Of a DNA stretch of 64,000 nt, positions 1 to 14,000 are shown piece by piece. The notes beneath the pieces were generated by a model that worked only from the letters and a program-made list of their open reading frames with translations, was not told the origin of the DNA and made no database searches. The DNA is from Ophthalmolycus amberensis. Lineage: Eukaryota; Chordata; Actinopteri; Perciformes; Zoarcidae. The stretch spans positions 382,001-446,000 of the forward strand of contig JAFEUB010000798.1 in assembly GCA_024529925.1 (NCBI GenBank), in the 5' to 3' direction. The first letter of the stretch is position 1. Each line of letters opens with the position of its first letter. The position numbers and the translations under genes are program-made.

Positions 1-3000
1 GTCTGGTTTGTTACACAGACAACATCGGGCTGGTTCGGCTGTTTGCAGCAGACATGTTTCATCTAACAGCTCCTCTTCAAAGCCTCCGGACACCTCTCTG
101 TTTGTCCCCATCTCTCTGAGGACGGACTGCTTGTCCGACGGCAGTGTGGGAGTGGAGCTGACGCAACCACTCGATAAAAGTGAGCACATTTACTTTAAGC
201 AGGTCTGGACTTTAAGTGTAAGTGGCCCCGTAGGTTTGTGGAATTATTCAGCTATTCCGACAACGAGGTGATAGTTGAGTATTTTAAACACACTGTGTAT
301 TATTGTCTCTCTGTTAATAATAGAGCTGTTTCTGTGATTCAGGTGAACTGCTGAAAGTTCTGAATCGGTTTTATAAGAAGAAGGAGATGCAGAAGCTGGC
401 AGCAGACCATGGACTGGATGGTGAGACATTAATTCACATCTTTTCAATATATTGTAATTTTAAAGCCAATGTAAATGTTTCTGATATATATACATTTAAT
501 ATAAAGATTTATTCACTTTCCATCATAAAGAAATTCAAAGCATCAATCAGTATTTAACATATGATCACACATACACGGGGAGAGAATTAAATAAAGCTTA
601 AGATGCAGTTATGTCACCACAGCATACAGACATAACCAGACTGGCTGGGCTCAACATCAGTCTGTACTGAGGTTGTTTTCAGAATCATCATGTCCCACTT
701 TGTTGTTGTGAAATAAATGTGTGGCACTTCTTTGGCCTGATAACTGTTGTCATCAACCAGAGAACTTTATTATGTTAAAAGCATAAACTTTCATAGAAAG
801 TTATGACTAATAGCCAATGATCATCATGTTGGTGGAGATCAGCTGTGCCCTGATCTTGTGATTATTTTTTTTTTGGTCAGACTGAAATCTAACCTGCACG
901 GTGCGCCTTGTGTGTCTTTTTGTGTGTGTCTACAGCTCGTCTGTTCCACCAGGCCTTCATTAGCTTCAGAAAGTTCATCCTGGAAGGTACATCACTCCCC
1001 GCCGATCTGCACATCATCCTTAGTGACATCTGCTATGGAGCAGGTTTGTTGTTTTCTAATTAAACCTCAAGATGGAGTTGTGTCAAGAGATCATGTTGAT
1101 TCATTTATTAAATTCCAACTACAATAAACTTTAACGTCTGCTATTATACAGGTCATGTTGATGACCTCTACCCATACTTCATGCGTCATGCCAAGCAAAT
1201 CTTCCCTATGCTGGACTGTATGGATGACCTGAGAAAGATCTCAGACCTCAGAGTCCCTGCTAACTGGTACGTATCATAGAGCCTGACTCAGGAATGTCAC
1301 AGCAGTGGTTTATCCATGTGGAGTAATATGCTGTGTGTGTGTGTGTTCTTCAGGTACCCTGAGGCTCGTGCCATCCAGAGGAAGGTGATTTTCCATGCTG
1401 GTCCCACTAACAGTGGTAAAACCTACCACGCCATCCAGCGCTACCTGGCCGCTAAGTCGGGAGTCTACTGTGGCCCCCTGAAACTACTGGCCCACGAGAT
1501 CTTTGAGAAGAGCAACAATGCCGTACGTGTTTGTCTTCTTCTGTCATTTAAAGGTCCTGGGGAGTACCACTACACAAGTGGAAAAAAAAGTCTTAAATCT
1601 GAGAATGAAAAATGTCTCTCACTGTGTCTATCATGTCTGTGTGTATTTTTACCATGTCATTGTTTATCTCTTGCTCACCACACCGTACTGTTGACTATCG
1701 TCCTGTTTGTATCTCCAGGGTGTGCCATGTGACTTGGTCACTGGAGAGGAGAGGACCTTCATGGACTCAGACGGTCGAGCATCTGGTCATGTGGCCTGTA
1801 CCATTGAGATGTGCAGTGTCATCACACCTTGTAAGTAAACCGAACACGTACAAACATTTCTGTTTAATAGCATACATATAACAAGAAAACACTTCTCTGT
1901 TGGGCATTGAATTGAATTGTATCAGCTAAATTAAAAAATAATGTTTAACTGCTGTCTCTTTCTAAAAGGTGAACTCTCTGCTCTTGTAAACACAAACAAA
2001 CAGATCTAGCCTGTTTATGGGACAAGTGTTTGAGTTGTGATTCTGTTGAATTACAATCATTCTAATTAACCACTATCCGTAAATGAATGCAGTAATAATT
2101 ATATATTTGTTTGTTGTTGCAGAAGTTTATGCACTGAGGGGAATTCTGTTTGTGTTCATTGATAAACAAAGACATGGCATCACCTCGACTGTTAATCCCA
2201 GGTTTGTTTTTCTTTTTGTGTGTCTATCTTCAGATGAGGTGGCTGTAATCGATGAAATTCAAATGATCAGAGATCCTTCCAGAGGCTGGGCCTGGACCAG
2301 AGCACTGCTGGGTTTGTAACACACACTCAAAAACATACAGTCAAATAAACACACACACAACCTGTTGAGGAGCTAATTTTTCTCTATCTGACCGTATGAT
2401 TTAAGACTACACGAATGAGTATCATCTAAAACTCAGCTCACACTGAATATTTGCAGTTTGTTTACAAGCACACCTCTAACAGACTTAAGTTATGCAGATT
2501 TTGCATGTTTTCTTTGTACCTTTTGAGTTTCATCATTTATTGATGTTTCCAACTTCGGCAGCTGACATCTTTGTATTTGTGCAGGTCTCTGTGCAGAGGA
2601 GATCCATGTGTGTGGTGAACCTGCAGCCATAGACTTTATCAGGGAGCTGATGTACACCACTGGAGAGGAGGTGGAGGTGAGGCTGTAATATGTAGCGCAG
2701 CAGGAAGAGAAGAGTCTCACTGATGTTATTCACTGTTTGTTTTTTAATCATTGTTGTTTGGATAAACACTCTCTCTCCTCTCTGTGTCCCTCCACTCCTC
2801 CCTCTCTCTTAAGGTCAACACCTACAAGCGGTTAACTCCATTCACCATCTTGGATCATGCCGTGGAGTCATTAGACAACTTGAGACCAGGAGATTGCATC
2901 GTCTGCTTCAGTAAAAATGACATCTACTCCCTAAGCAGACAGATTGAGGCCAGAGGACTAGAATGTGCTGTAATTTATGGGAGTTTACCTCCAGGTGAGT

Positions 3001-3630
3001 ATTTTCTAGAAAGATGTTGAAATAAATGTATGTCTGTGTGTAAGGAAAAAACCGAATATGTCAACGTGGTCTTTAAAAGATAAAACCTCTCTATGAATTT
3101 GTGTCTTCATCAATTAAGCGTCTCCATGTTTATTAAAGAAAGAGGTGGTCGTGTGTGAATAAACTCATCCGAAGCTTTTGTCCATAGTTTGAGCCTTTTG
3201 TGTGACAGAGACTTTTGTCGAGCTCCAGACTTTGAAACAGAGACCAAGCTTGGTTGTTCTGTGATTTACAGGCACCAAGCTGGCACAGGCCAAGAAGTTC
3301 AATGACCCCGAGGACCCCTGCAAGATACTGGTTGCTACAGATGCTATTGGCATGGGCCTCAACCTGTAAGTACCGTCATGCACACTGTAATACTACGGTG
3401 TGGTAGAATCTGAATTGTAAGTCGCATCAACTCGGCTCACGTTTATCCATTTGTCTGCCTTTCTTCGTCTCTCTCCAGGAGTATACGACGTATAATCTTC
3501 AACAGTCTGATAAAGCCTAATGTTAACGAGAAAGGGGAGAAACAGATGGAGACCATCAGCACATCACAAGCCCTGCAGATATCTGGCCGCGCAGGGAGGT
3601 CAGTCTCTTTTGCACACGCATTATCCCCAT

Positions 3631-3673
<43 letters not shown>

Positions 3674-6501
3674 CAAAGTACTCAAAACCGTCTTTGTGGT
3701 AGTTCCCTGCAGTATGTGTCTCCACCACATTTTACCAAGTTGGCACACACACACAAGGTGAAGTCAATACCAGCACCGCTGTCGTGGCTGGAAACAAGCA
3801 ATTTATTTTCTGTCAAGTAAATTTCTAAAACCTGTCTCCTCTGTCACATCTTCAGGTTTGCCTCAGTGTTTGAAGAGGGAGAAGTCACCACCATGCACAG
3901 AGATGATCTGCCTGTTCTGAAGGAAATACTCAGCCACTCTGTAGAGCCCATAGAGGTGATCATTCATACACAAGCATAAACACACACTCACTCTTAGGTA
4001 AAGGTATCGGCAGCATATGGAGCAACACTTATGTATTGTATTTAGTGTCATTTATGTCTCCTCCTTTGTCTCAGACTGCAGGTCTCCATCCTACAGCAGA
4101 GCAGATAGAGATGTTTGCCTATCATCTACCTGAAGCTACACTGTCAAACCTTGTCGTGAGTATAGCCATCTATTCATCCACTTATTCTCCTACCTACTAA
4201 CACTTTGATTAGGACCCGATGTCGAACGGTCGCCGCATTCATTTTGGGAGGGACTGTCGTTATTGTGTGAACTTCTTCAGACTGTTGAGATGTAAGACTG
4301 TAAACTCAAGTAACTACCATCTTCCTAAAGCCATTTTGAAATGATGAATGCTTTGAGTGACGTGGCACATTATCCCACCGGGAGAACCGGATCGAAACAG
4401 GGCTGTACATGAAGAGATGTACGTGGTCCTTAAGAATGCAAAGAAGTGCCAAGAAGACACTGCTAAATTCTGACCGATAAAGACGCTGAAGTCCAGGGGA
4501 AGTTGCACTCTAAAAATCTTCTGGTTTGGGTTATTACATGCACGCTGTGGCCTCATCTTCTCATTCTGACAAACGTTGTGACTCCTCTTTCTCGCAGGAC
4601 ATATTTGTCAGCCTCTCTCAGGTGGACGGTATGTATTTTGTCTGCAACATTGAGGACTTCAAGTTTCTGGCTGATATGATTCAGCATATTCCACTCAACC
4701 TGAGGTCCCGCTACGTCTTCTGCACGGCTCCCATCAACAAGAAACAACCATTTGTATGCACCTCCTTCCTGAAGGTAAGGATGGGAAGAAGGCATGAGAT
4801 GAAAGGAGGTAAAAGCAGTGTTCGTACGGTCATGGGAAAAAAGTCATATCCAGGAAAATAAATTATCCCAGAAGGTTTTGGAAATGTCATGGACATTTTC
4901 TTAACCTGTATAATAGAGTTTATGTGGTTCAGGTACGCTTGACTGAGAAAAATCTAAATGTTAACAATGTTTTAATGTTGGCGCTACTTGACGTTACATT
5001 GTTCTCTGCATGGAGTAACGTCGGACTCCTGCCTTTTTATTCTTATTTTCTAGTGTGTACAAATACATTTCAGAGAATCTTTGGTCATTAAATGCATGGA
5101 AAAGTCTTGGAAATTATTGATAAAAATGTGTGTGAACCATGTAAATAGTTGGGTTGATGAGCAGAGGCAACACTAAGGGGAAAGTAGAAATTATTAATAA
5201 AGAGTAACAACAGTGTCTGGGTTTTTTGGGGTCAGACGAGGCTTACATATGAAATATCAAACAAAACGTTTGATCTGTAATCATCAATCAGATATGTAGC
5301 TATTTAGATCAGTTTGTTTTTACTCTTGACATTTAAGATGTTTCTGTTTACCAGACAACAGAAACTATTCAGTGTTTCATTGTTCTAGTCCAAATAAGGA
5401 TGAACACTTTTTACAGCTACTTCACTTTTGCTCTCTGACTTTATGTCAGAGCAGATTAACTGTTTAATAAGATTGTCCTACAGAAGTTAAGATATTGTTA
5501 CCTTTAGGATTCAGGGTCAGGTTGTATATTCTAATATCAGCCCCTTCTTGCTTGTTGAGTGGTCAACAAGCAAATGATGTAAATGCATAGCAAAATATTT
5601 CATTACAGTAATAGAATGGTTATAATTGGTCATAGTTTTGGTTTTACTTTTTTAAAATATATGATCCTGTATTTGGATTAATATTAATGCTGTGATTGAG
5701 TTTTCCTTTTTGATTAGCAGACTGTCCTGTACTTCCAGCTTTGTTGCACTGATTTGAATCTTGTTGTTTCTGTTAGTTTGCCCGTCAGTTCAGTCGAGAC
5801 GAGCCCCTCACATTTGACTGGGTGGGTCGCCATGTCAGCTGGCCTCTGTCTGCACCCAAAAACATCAAAGACCTGGTTCACTTGGAAGCTGTTCATGATG
5901 TGTTGGATCTGTACCTCTGGTTAAGGTAACCAGATGTTTTTAACATTTCTTCTACGTCTCCCTGTCATTTAATTGGGTTTATTATGGGATGTTGTTGTTT
6001 GACGTAGTCATCTATTGTTTGTGTGCGAAATCACACTCATATTTCGTCTTCTTCACAGTATAACGTTGTCCTTTTGTCCGTCTCTGCAGCTACCGTTTCA
6101 TGGACATGTTTCCAGACACAGGCTTGGTTCGGGAAGCCCAGCGGGAACTTGATGATATCATACAACAGGGTGTCCTAAATATCACCCGCCTCATCAGAGC
6201 CACTGACCCAACCATCACTAACCCACCACAGACACAAGGCAGCAGGGGTGGACAAGCAGGTGGTAGTAATGCAAGTGCCAGCAGCAATCCTTTGAGAGGA
6301 CGAAGAGGCTCAGGAGAGATGGACGTCTCTCTAGCTAGTCGCCTGGTGAGAGACGGGCTGTTGACTCCTGATTTGCTCCGGCAGCTTCAGAGGGAGTGGT
6401 CTAAAGATCAGAAGCCGGAATTCACCAATCAGAGCGCACTTGATACAGAACCTCACAATAGTAACAACAACAAAGGGAAAAGAAAAAAGAAGAAGAAATG
6501 A
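1..6501 (+). CDS. supv3l1: SUPV3L1/SUV3 mitochondrial ATP-dependent RNA helicase, 5' partial
   Basis: Sixteen exons: <1-179, 343-420, 936-1043, 1152-1266, 1354-1522, 1719-1830, 2234-2311, 2585-2676, 2814-2994, 3272-3365, 3479-3598, 3856-3955, 4075-4155, 4598-4774, 5777-5925, 6090-6501. All have GT-AG introns and joined phases, giving 747 visible codons. The start codon and the first part of the mitochondrial presequence lie before base 1; human SUV3 is about 786 aa. Seen: Walker A GPTNSGKT (about 1399-1422), the DExH-type box DEIQ (2251-2262), the motif III-V region with GSLPPG and DAIGMGLNL, motif VI QISGRAGR (about 3575-3598), the SUV3 C-terminal domain, and a Lys-rich tail (GKRKKKKK). Family knowledge: Suv3 unwinds RNA in the mitochondrial matrix and works with PNPase in the RNA degradosome. 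The protein aligns with human SUPV3L1 along its whole length, so the identity is firm. The segment between about residues 700 and 730 (SSNPLRGRRGSGEM) is Gly/Ser-rich and less conserved. Confidence 0.97.
3632..3664. repeat. (GA)n microsatellite in supv3l1 intron
   Basis: A pure AG run directly after the exon ending 3598. Confidence 0.95.
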
Positions 6502-7020
6502 ACAAAGCACACATGGTCAACAACAAACCTTACTGACCTAACTTGGATTTGGCTGACAAGAAATAGACCCATTGTTGTGGGTTATTGTGGGACGTCCTGC
6601 CTAAACTACAGGCCCACAGTTGTAATTTACAGACTGACTGGCAACATTTTGGTTTACCGCAATGTTTCAATGCTGATTTACAAGCACTGTGACCAGGAAA
6701 CATTTTAACATGCACTGTTAGTGTGTGTGTTATGCAGGTCAGGAATCAGTTTGCTTTCATCTGGCTCAGTGTACTCAAATATAAATCCTCAGAAAAAGCA
6801 TGAGTATGTATCCATCTTAGTCGGGTTATTATTGTCAGTGACAGTAATCTGACATGAACTGCAGTTTCTGTGAACATTTTGAATACCGGTACATAGAATT
6901 GAGTGCATCCCTGTTGGTGTCTACGTATACAGATGAGATGCCATATTTTTTCATGTTTGTTTGCATATTTAAGGGGAAGATGTCAGTTGATTAAAAATGT
7001 ACTATGTTTTAAGTCTTATT
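6502..7020 (+). other. supv3l1 3' UTR with candidate poly(A) signal
   Basis: The sequence after the TGA at 6499-6501 has no further open coding signal. The best polyadenylation candidate is the variant hexamer ATTAAA at 6990-6995, followed within 20-50 bases by T-rich sequence (about 7008-7042). No canonical AATAAA lies between the stop and this point. The UTR end near 7015 is inferred. Confidence 0.45.
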
Positions 7021-8087
7021 TTCTTGTTTATTTTGTATTATACAGCTAAACTCTGGGGAATAACAAGATAATACAGACACCTGTGTGGATTTTCAATGGG
7101 TCATAAGGCACCAAAGAGATGAAATCAAATGTGTATTAATGAGTTCATGTAGTATTGGGAACAATCTCAAGTCATTACAATCACCTCCGTGAAGAGGGAC
7201 ATGTGGGAATTGGCAGAACATGGATGTGGCACACATACTGCCTGTACAGTATAGTTACTTTAATACTTTAACATGCAGATGTCTCCCCTTTGTTTTCCTT
7301 TAAGTAGTGTTAAGGTTGTTAAAATCATGTTATTATACAGTAACATAAATACTCTTCATCAGCTTGTTCCAATTCTTCACTGAAGCTGTTTGATGTTCAA
7401 ATGTCTGAACTATTCCATCAAATGGAAATATTCTATATGGTCTGCACCGTTTTATACACTTTTGCAAAATTCTGCATCATATATTTCAGATCTTTGGAAA
7501 CTTTGGGACCTCCACTAGAATATAAAATGTTCTTTCCAATGTTTGGCTGCACAACATGAGTTTGTAATGAGTAGTTGGGCTGCTGCTTGTTGAGACGTTA
7601 TCTCATTCAATCGTTTGTCTGCCTCCTTGACGTTCCCGTCAGATACAGTCTTTGGTATTAGTGGTATCATTTAATTAATAGATTAAACTGTTTTCAGAAA
7701 ACCGTCATGGACTCATGGGGCTAAGCTGAGTCATCGACGAGAAATCCCACTAATTTCCTTGACGTTTGTTGAGTCTTTGCTAATATTTTGCTGACCCGAG
7801 GTTTCTGCAGATCTTTCGTAAAGGTTGAGTGTGTCGGTCACCAGAGACAACTTAAAAAAAAGGAAGGGTTGGGCGGAGAGCCAGAGAGATTGGAGGAAAT
7901 TATGGGATCAAGGGGTTTGGCTTGTTGTTAATCATTGAATTTTGTACAGTGGTACAAAACAAGACTACCAGGAGGGAAGAAACAGACTCTGTATTTCAGT
8001 AGTTGCACTTAAATGTCTTTTCCTTTGTTATTTTACTAACAAAGCAACTGGAGGGAGTTTTCATCGTGGTTTGCGTTGCACATCAAG
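7021..8087. other. supv3l1-hkdc1 spacer and hkdc1 5' leader
   Basis: About 1.07 kb with no gene, RNA gene or clear transposon. It is AT-rich with several short purine runs (7855-7900). The hkdc1 promoter must lie here or just upstream, because the next gene starts at 8088. I see no convincing TATA box or CpG island. Confidence 0.5.
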
Positions 8088-11000
8088 ATGTTTGTCGTTC
8101 ATCTTGTTGCCTCCTTCTTTTCCAAACTCCAGGAGGATCCCACAAAGAAGGTAAGAGCTTCGCCTCCGCTTAAACTAAACTTTTGTTCCAGCTGCAGTAA
8201 TTCTCAGCATTAAAGAGACTACTGCTACAGACGAGGTATTATGAGATGGACAGAGATTGCTGTAATATATTCAAACTGAAATACCGTTCAGAAACATAAC
8301 CAGTCAATTTCTTATATACAGAATATGCTAAATTGCAAACAAAGTGTATTTATGGCCTTGATTTATGATATAATTACTGTAAAACATATATGGAAATTAT
8401 GGCAGGTTCAACCAAAAGATTAATTAGACTTGTTTTGTTCGTTGAAAAAGTAAGATGTGTACTTCTAACTTAATGCACCAATGTGGTGCTGCATCATTCA
8501 TTATAGGAAATTCATCAAATAAAAGACAAATCATGATATTTATGATCTTATCCAAAAGAAAAGGCAGCAGCGTGTTCAGTAATAACATGATCGTGGTGCT
8601 GTTATCATTAGTTACTGTGTCACCATTCGTCTCTCCTGAGCAATGATTAACATCTTTCCCTGGCAGTGTCACTGTACTCCTCACTTAGTGCAGATCAACA
8701 CGCACTCTCTCAGGGACAAAGTATTGACTCTCATACGGAACACTGCACACATCCACACTCAAACACTAACACGGTGTGAAACACAGCCAGCTGACTTTAC
8801 CCCTTTAACATGACACAACAGTGATAGGTTGGCTGAGTGGGACTGAGTGTGGAAAGGCTTTTTTTGTCATTTCTTGAGAAGATTAACAGATTTTCCTTTT
8901 TTTACACACTTTATGTGTGCCACAAAAGTCCATAGTCTCCTCCACATGCAAGCGACACTCCTTGGATTGAGTCTGTTTACCACAAAATGACCTTTGAGCT
9001 TCATAAACAAGTGATACATTTGAGTTGAGCACATGCCACACACACACCCTCAAGATAAAATAAACCAGTGTACTGGCTGATAATGGATAAGTCTTCCCAT
9101 CAAGTCCAAATCTTCACCACAATGTAAATATACCCAAAATCATGAGGTTTTAATAAATATGATTGCGAATGTGACATTTGTTCTGCTGCTCCTCTTTGTT
9201 TATTACTTTGTTGGCAAGATAAAAAAACAAAGAATGAATCTGTATCGTGTCTATGCTTCTGTTTGCTTACCGTTTGCTCTGTTTCACCTTTAATTATTTA
9301 GGTGGACAGGTTTCTGTACGCCATGCATCTCCATGATGACCAGTTAAGTGACATCGCAGCTCGTTTCCAGGCTGAACTGAAGAAGGGGCTTTCAGTGGAA
9401 AGCAACGCCGCAGCAGCGGTGAAGATGCTGCCAACACACGTCCGCTCCACTCCTGATGGATCAGGTAAATCACATTAATGTGGTTTCACACTTTTTCAGG
9501 TTGTTTTTTTTAGGTCAGTGCATTCAGAAGAAACATATAATACATACATACAGTACAATACAGATCATATATATTTTGCATCGCTCCTCCACTGCTGCAG
9601 AGAAAGGACAGTTTCTGGCGTTGGATCTCGGAGGCTCCAGGTTTAAGGTGCTCCAAGTTAAAGTGAGAGAGGGCATGGGTATTAGGAGGGGAGGAGTGGA
9701 GCTGGTGGAGAAGACCTACCCCATACCCAAGGAGCTACACATTGGGAGAGGAACAGAGGTACCGGGGGGGGGGGGGGGGCATATAGGAGCTACATAAATG
9801 TGAAGAGTTTTAGACAAGGATGGGAGCAGCAACAGAGAAAAACATTTTCAACCTTCTTGACTGTCTTCTTGTCTTCTCTCCCTCTCGGTCTGGCTCTCTG
9901 TCTGTAGCTATTTGACCATGTGTCAGAGTCTCTGAAGGACTTCATGCATGAGAACAACATCAGTTTGGAGAAGAAACATCCTCTAGCCTTCACTTTCTCT
10001 TTCCCCTGTGAACAAGCCACCTTAAATCAGGTAACGACTCTAGATCCATCTGGTTTTCATGACCTGCACCTGCAATTTATGTTACTTTTTACAATGTTTT
10101 CCTCTGTAGGGATTGTTGTTAAACTGGAGTAAGAACTTTCGGGCCCGAGGCCTTCAGGGTAAAGATGTGGTCCAGGCCCTCAGAGGGGCTATCAACAAAA
10201 CTGGGGTAGGACGCCTGTATTCAAGTATACCCACAAACAACTTTTCATTTATTAGACAGGCCAGTAAAGGTACTGAATCATGACTTCTGATGAGAAGCTC
10301 ATTCTTCTGAATATCTTACCCAATTTCATCACTTAGATACGACTGCACTTCTTCGGAAACACTTGATTTGGAATATAAACTGTACTGTAGTTGATGTTAC
10401 CTTATAATCCCTCACACGGCAGGGTATGGATGTAGAGGTGTTAGCCATGGTTAATGACACCGTAGCAACTATGATGACCTGCGGTTTTGATGACCAGTAC
10501 TGTGAAGTCGGACTCATCATTGGTGAGTACATTCATCTTCAGTGTAGATATCATCAGATTCACTCAGGGGTGTTAACGATAATAATAATAATGTAACAGA
10601 CAATTACCACCAACTCTGGTGCAGTCAATAATAAAGTCTATTGTATCTATTGGTTCCAGACTCCCCAACTCCCTACACTTGTATTTGGAGTGCAATTAAT
10701 TGCCAAAAAAGCCAATTTATTTTGAAATGTGTGTATGTATGTGTGTGTGTGTGTGTGCCATTTTAATGTTTCATCCTTATCTTTGTGTCAGTTTTATCTT
10801 CCACAATGTGTATGCTCTCTGTGTATGTACTGTACACGGGAATGGACAAAATAACACTGGACAAAAGAATGCAGCCCGAGCAAATACCCATCTCAAACTT
10901 ACAATATAATTTAGCTGAGATATTCCTGAAGACCATAAGTTTTTTCCGTTAACATATTTGGGCCTGCTATGATGAAATAACAAATGTGTCTCAAAAAGTT

Positions 11001-14000
11001 GTCTCACCTGTAGTTAAACTGCTGCTCCCTCTAGTGGTTCACTGTATCCCTGCATGTGAGAGGGCGTGACTGTTTTGTGTGAATGGTTTTGTTCTGTAGA
11101 TTATAGTTGGATTAGGATTTAATTTTAAGGTTAGATTAGGTTTAACAGCTTGTGATTATTTAAAGATAAAGAAAATGAAAGTAACCAGAGCAGGTTTCTT
11201 TGAATAGTATGAACATGGATATCCTGTTTGTGTGTTTAGGTACTGGCACTAATGCGTGCTACATGGAGGAGCTGCGTAACGTTGACCTGGTGGAGGGAGA
11301 CGAGGGCCGGATGTGTGTGAACACTGAGTGGGGAGCCTTCGGAGACGACGGGGCTCTGAAGGATTACATCACTGAGTTTGACAGGGATGTGGACGCGGCC
11401 TCCAACAACCCTGGAAAACAAATGTGAGGAGACCAGCTTTGCCTTTTCCCATGATATGACATCTTATATGGCACAGCATGATTGACACCATATCTCCCTG
11501 AAACCCCTCTGTTCCTTTTCTCCTACTCGTAGCCTGGAGAAGATGGTCAGTGGGATGTATCTGGGTGAGTTAGTGAGGCTGGTGGTATTAAAGATGGCTA
11601 AACTCAGACTGCTGTTTGAGGGACATGTGTCTGATGCCCTGAGGACTAAAGGGACAATAACCACCGAACATGTAGCAGCCATGGAGGAGTAAGTTGTCTT
11701 TCTGTCTGTCCGTCTGTCTGTGTCACACTCGCTCTGTGTAAAACAAAATGATTCCATTCACGTCTGTCTATTTCAGGTACAAAAATGGTCTGAACAACAC
11801 CAGAAACCTTCTCGTTGATCTTGATTTGAGCCCAACATCTGATGACTGTGTTGCTGTTCAACACGTCAGCACTATAGTGTCCTTCAGGTCCTCAAATCTG
11901 GTGGCTGCAGGACTGGCTGCCATCTTGACTCGAATTAAGCAAAACCGGAATTTGAGGACATTAAGGATCAGTGTGGGTGTGGATGGAACTGTGTACAAGA
12001 TGCATCCACAGTAGGTTATTTTTGAAATATTCACCAAATATATAATTATATGTCTGTGTGCACATCATGGACATACAGTATCTTGAATTATCTTCCTTAC
12101 TAGTCACATTCTAACAGCAGATAACTTAAAATATAATCGGTCACATTGTTATGACCTGTCAAAATACATTTGTAGCTATCTAAATTAAAATATAACTAGA
12201 AAAGTGTACTTAGTAGAGTGCAGATCTCTGCAGCGACCACTGGTGTATTGTAAGATTGAAAGAATGAAACCAACAATTGACTAACCCTCGGTCTAGACAC
12301 CAATGGGCTGTGAGGCATCGTACAAGAACACTTCATTCAAACTCAAAAACAAACAATGTATGAAGTCGTCCTATAAGGCATGTCAGATATAATCCTGCCA
12401 AAAACACAATTACACTCACCAAGCTGTCAGCTCACTCAGCAGCGGCTGAGTTGCGTAGAGGTACATCAATGTGTGTACTGGTAGTTCTGTTAGCGAAACA
12501 CACTGCAATCTGCAGAGTAGCGGATGGGGGGTTGGAGATGCACTCAGCTGTGTTTTGAAAAAGTCTGAGTCACCACAACCAGGAGAGGTCCTTGAGCATT
12601 TAGCCATAACTGAGCAGCCAAAACATGTTTCAGTTTGCTGCAGCAGAATGCGAGATTAGCCGTGAACAGACGCAGAGGAGCACACTCACTCACGCACGCA
12701 TGCATGCCTGCGATCGATTGCATGATCCTCATGGTGGAGATAATAATTATGGATTCTGATTTGTTAAATCAACTTGCCACACTGTGGCAGACTTCTACAT
12801 TGTAAATGTACAATAGTAGTGATGTCGTTGCAGCTGCTACAGATTACCGAGAGCGATTAAACATTCGACCTCTTCCATTTCAGGTATCCTAATCGTCTCC
12901 AAAAAGTAGTGCGGCGGCTGCTCCCCGAGTGCCATGTCAGGTTTGTCCTCTCAGACAGCGGCAGCAGCAAAGGAGCTGCTTTGGTTTCAGCAGTCGCCCA
13001 ACGATTGGCATTACGAAGGCGACAGGTTAGGATGCTGTGTGTGTGTGTTGTATGTATTTTGTGTCTTTGCAAGTGTACACATTTAATCCTCATTAATGCT
13101 ATCATATCTGGTAATATAAAGTCTCTCTTCCATGTATCGCAGGTGGATGAGACGCTGTCACCCTTCAGACTGAGCCAAGAGCAGCTCCAGGTGGTGAAGA
13201 CCAGGATGAGGGCGGGGCTTGAAGCAGGGCTGAAGAGCAAAGGCCCCTCTGCTATCAAGATGCTGCCTTCTTTTGTTTACCGTACACCTGATGGCACAGG
13301 TCACAAATTAAACACACAATGAACAATCAAAAGTTCTTTCAAAGTGTTTGACTTTAATTGCCCATGAAAAAATGGATCTGAATCATGTAAAACCAGATAA
13401 TCAGAAAGCTATTTGTTTTGTGTTCTTCAGAGTATGGACAGTACCTTGCCTTGGATCTGGGAGGAACAAACTTCAGAGTGTTGCTGGTGAATTTTAAACA
13501 AGGTCTGCAACAGAACCCACGACTTTACCACAAGATCTACACCATACCACTGGAGATAATGCAGGGAAGTGGAGAGGAGGTAGGACATTTTGCTGTTGTG
13601 TTAGTACTAAATAATCAGACAGAAGACAGAAGGACTGGCAGTGGTAGGTAGATAGAGAATATGAAACTGGAGCTCAGTTTAGTGTAAAACTGATGATGAG
13701 AAAATGATTGAATTACTGTGCAAATAAACACATTTCAAATGAATGAATTCGACCTACCACTTCCACAAAAGTTGTTCATTAAAAAAAACCTTCTTTCTGT
13801 GTCTCGCTGTCTGTCTCTAGTTGTTTGATCATATAGCGGAGTGTGTAAGTGACTTCCTGGACTACATGGGGATGAAGAACGCTCATCTTCCTGCAGGCTT
13901 CACCTTCTCTTTCCCCTGCGAGCAGACATCTATTGACACGGTCAGTGGTGGACGTCAGAGTGTAATTTAATAGCTTTTCACACGTAAACAAACACTAAAA

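Noticed and set aside
12909..13322. 137-codon frame running through hkdc1 12884-13299 without an intron
   Set aside because: It is in a frame that reads through the intron; the donor gttagg at 13026 and acceptor at 13142 remove non-homologous sequence and restore the linker.
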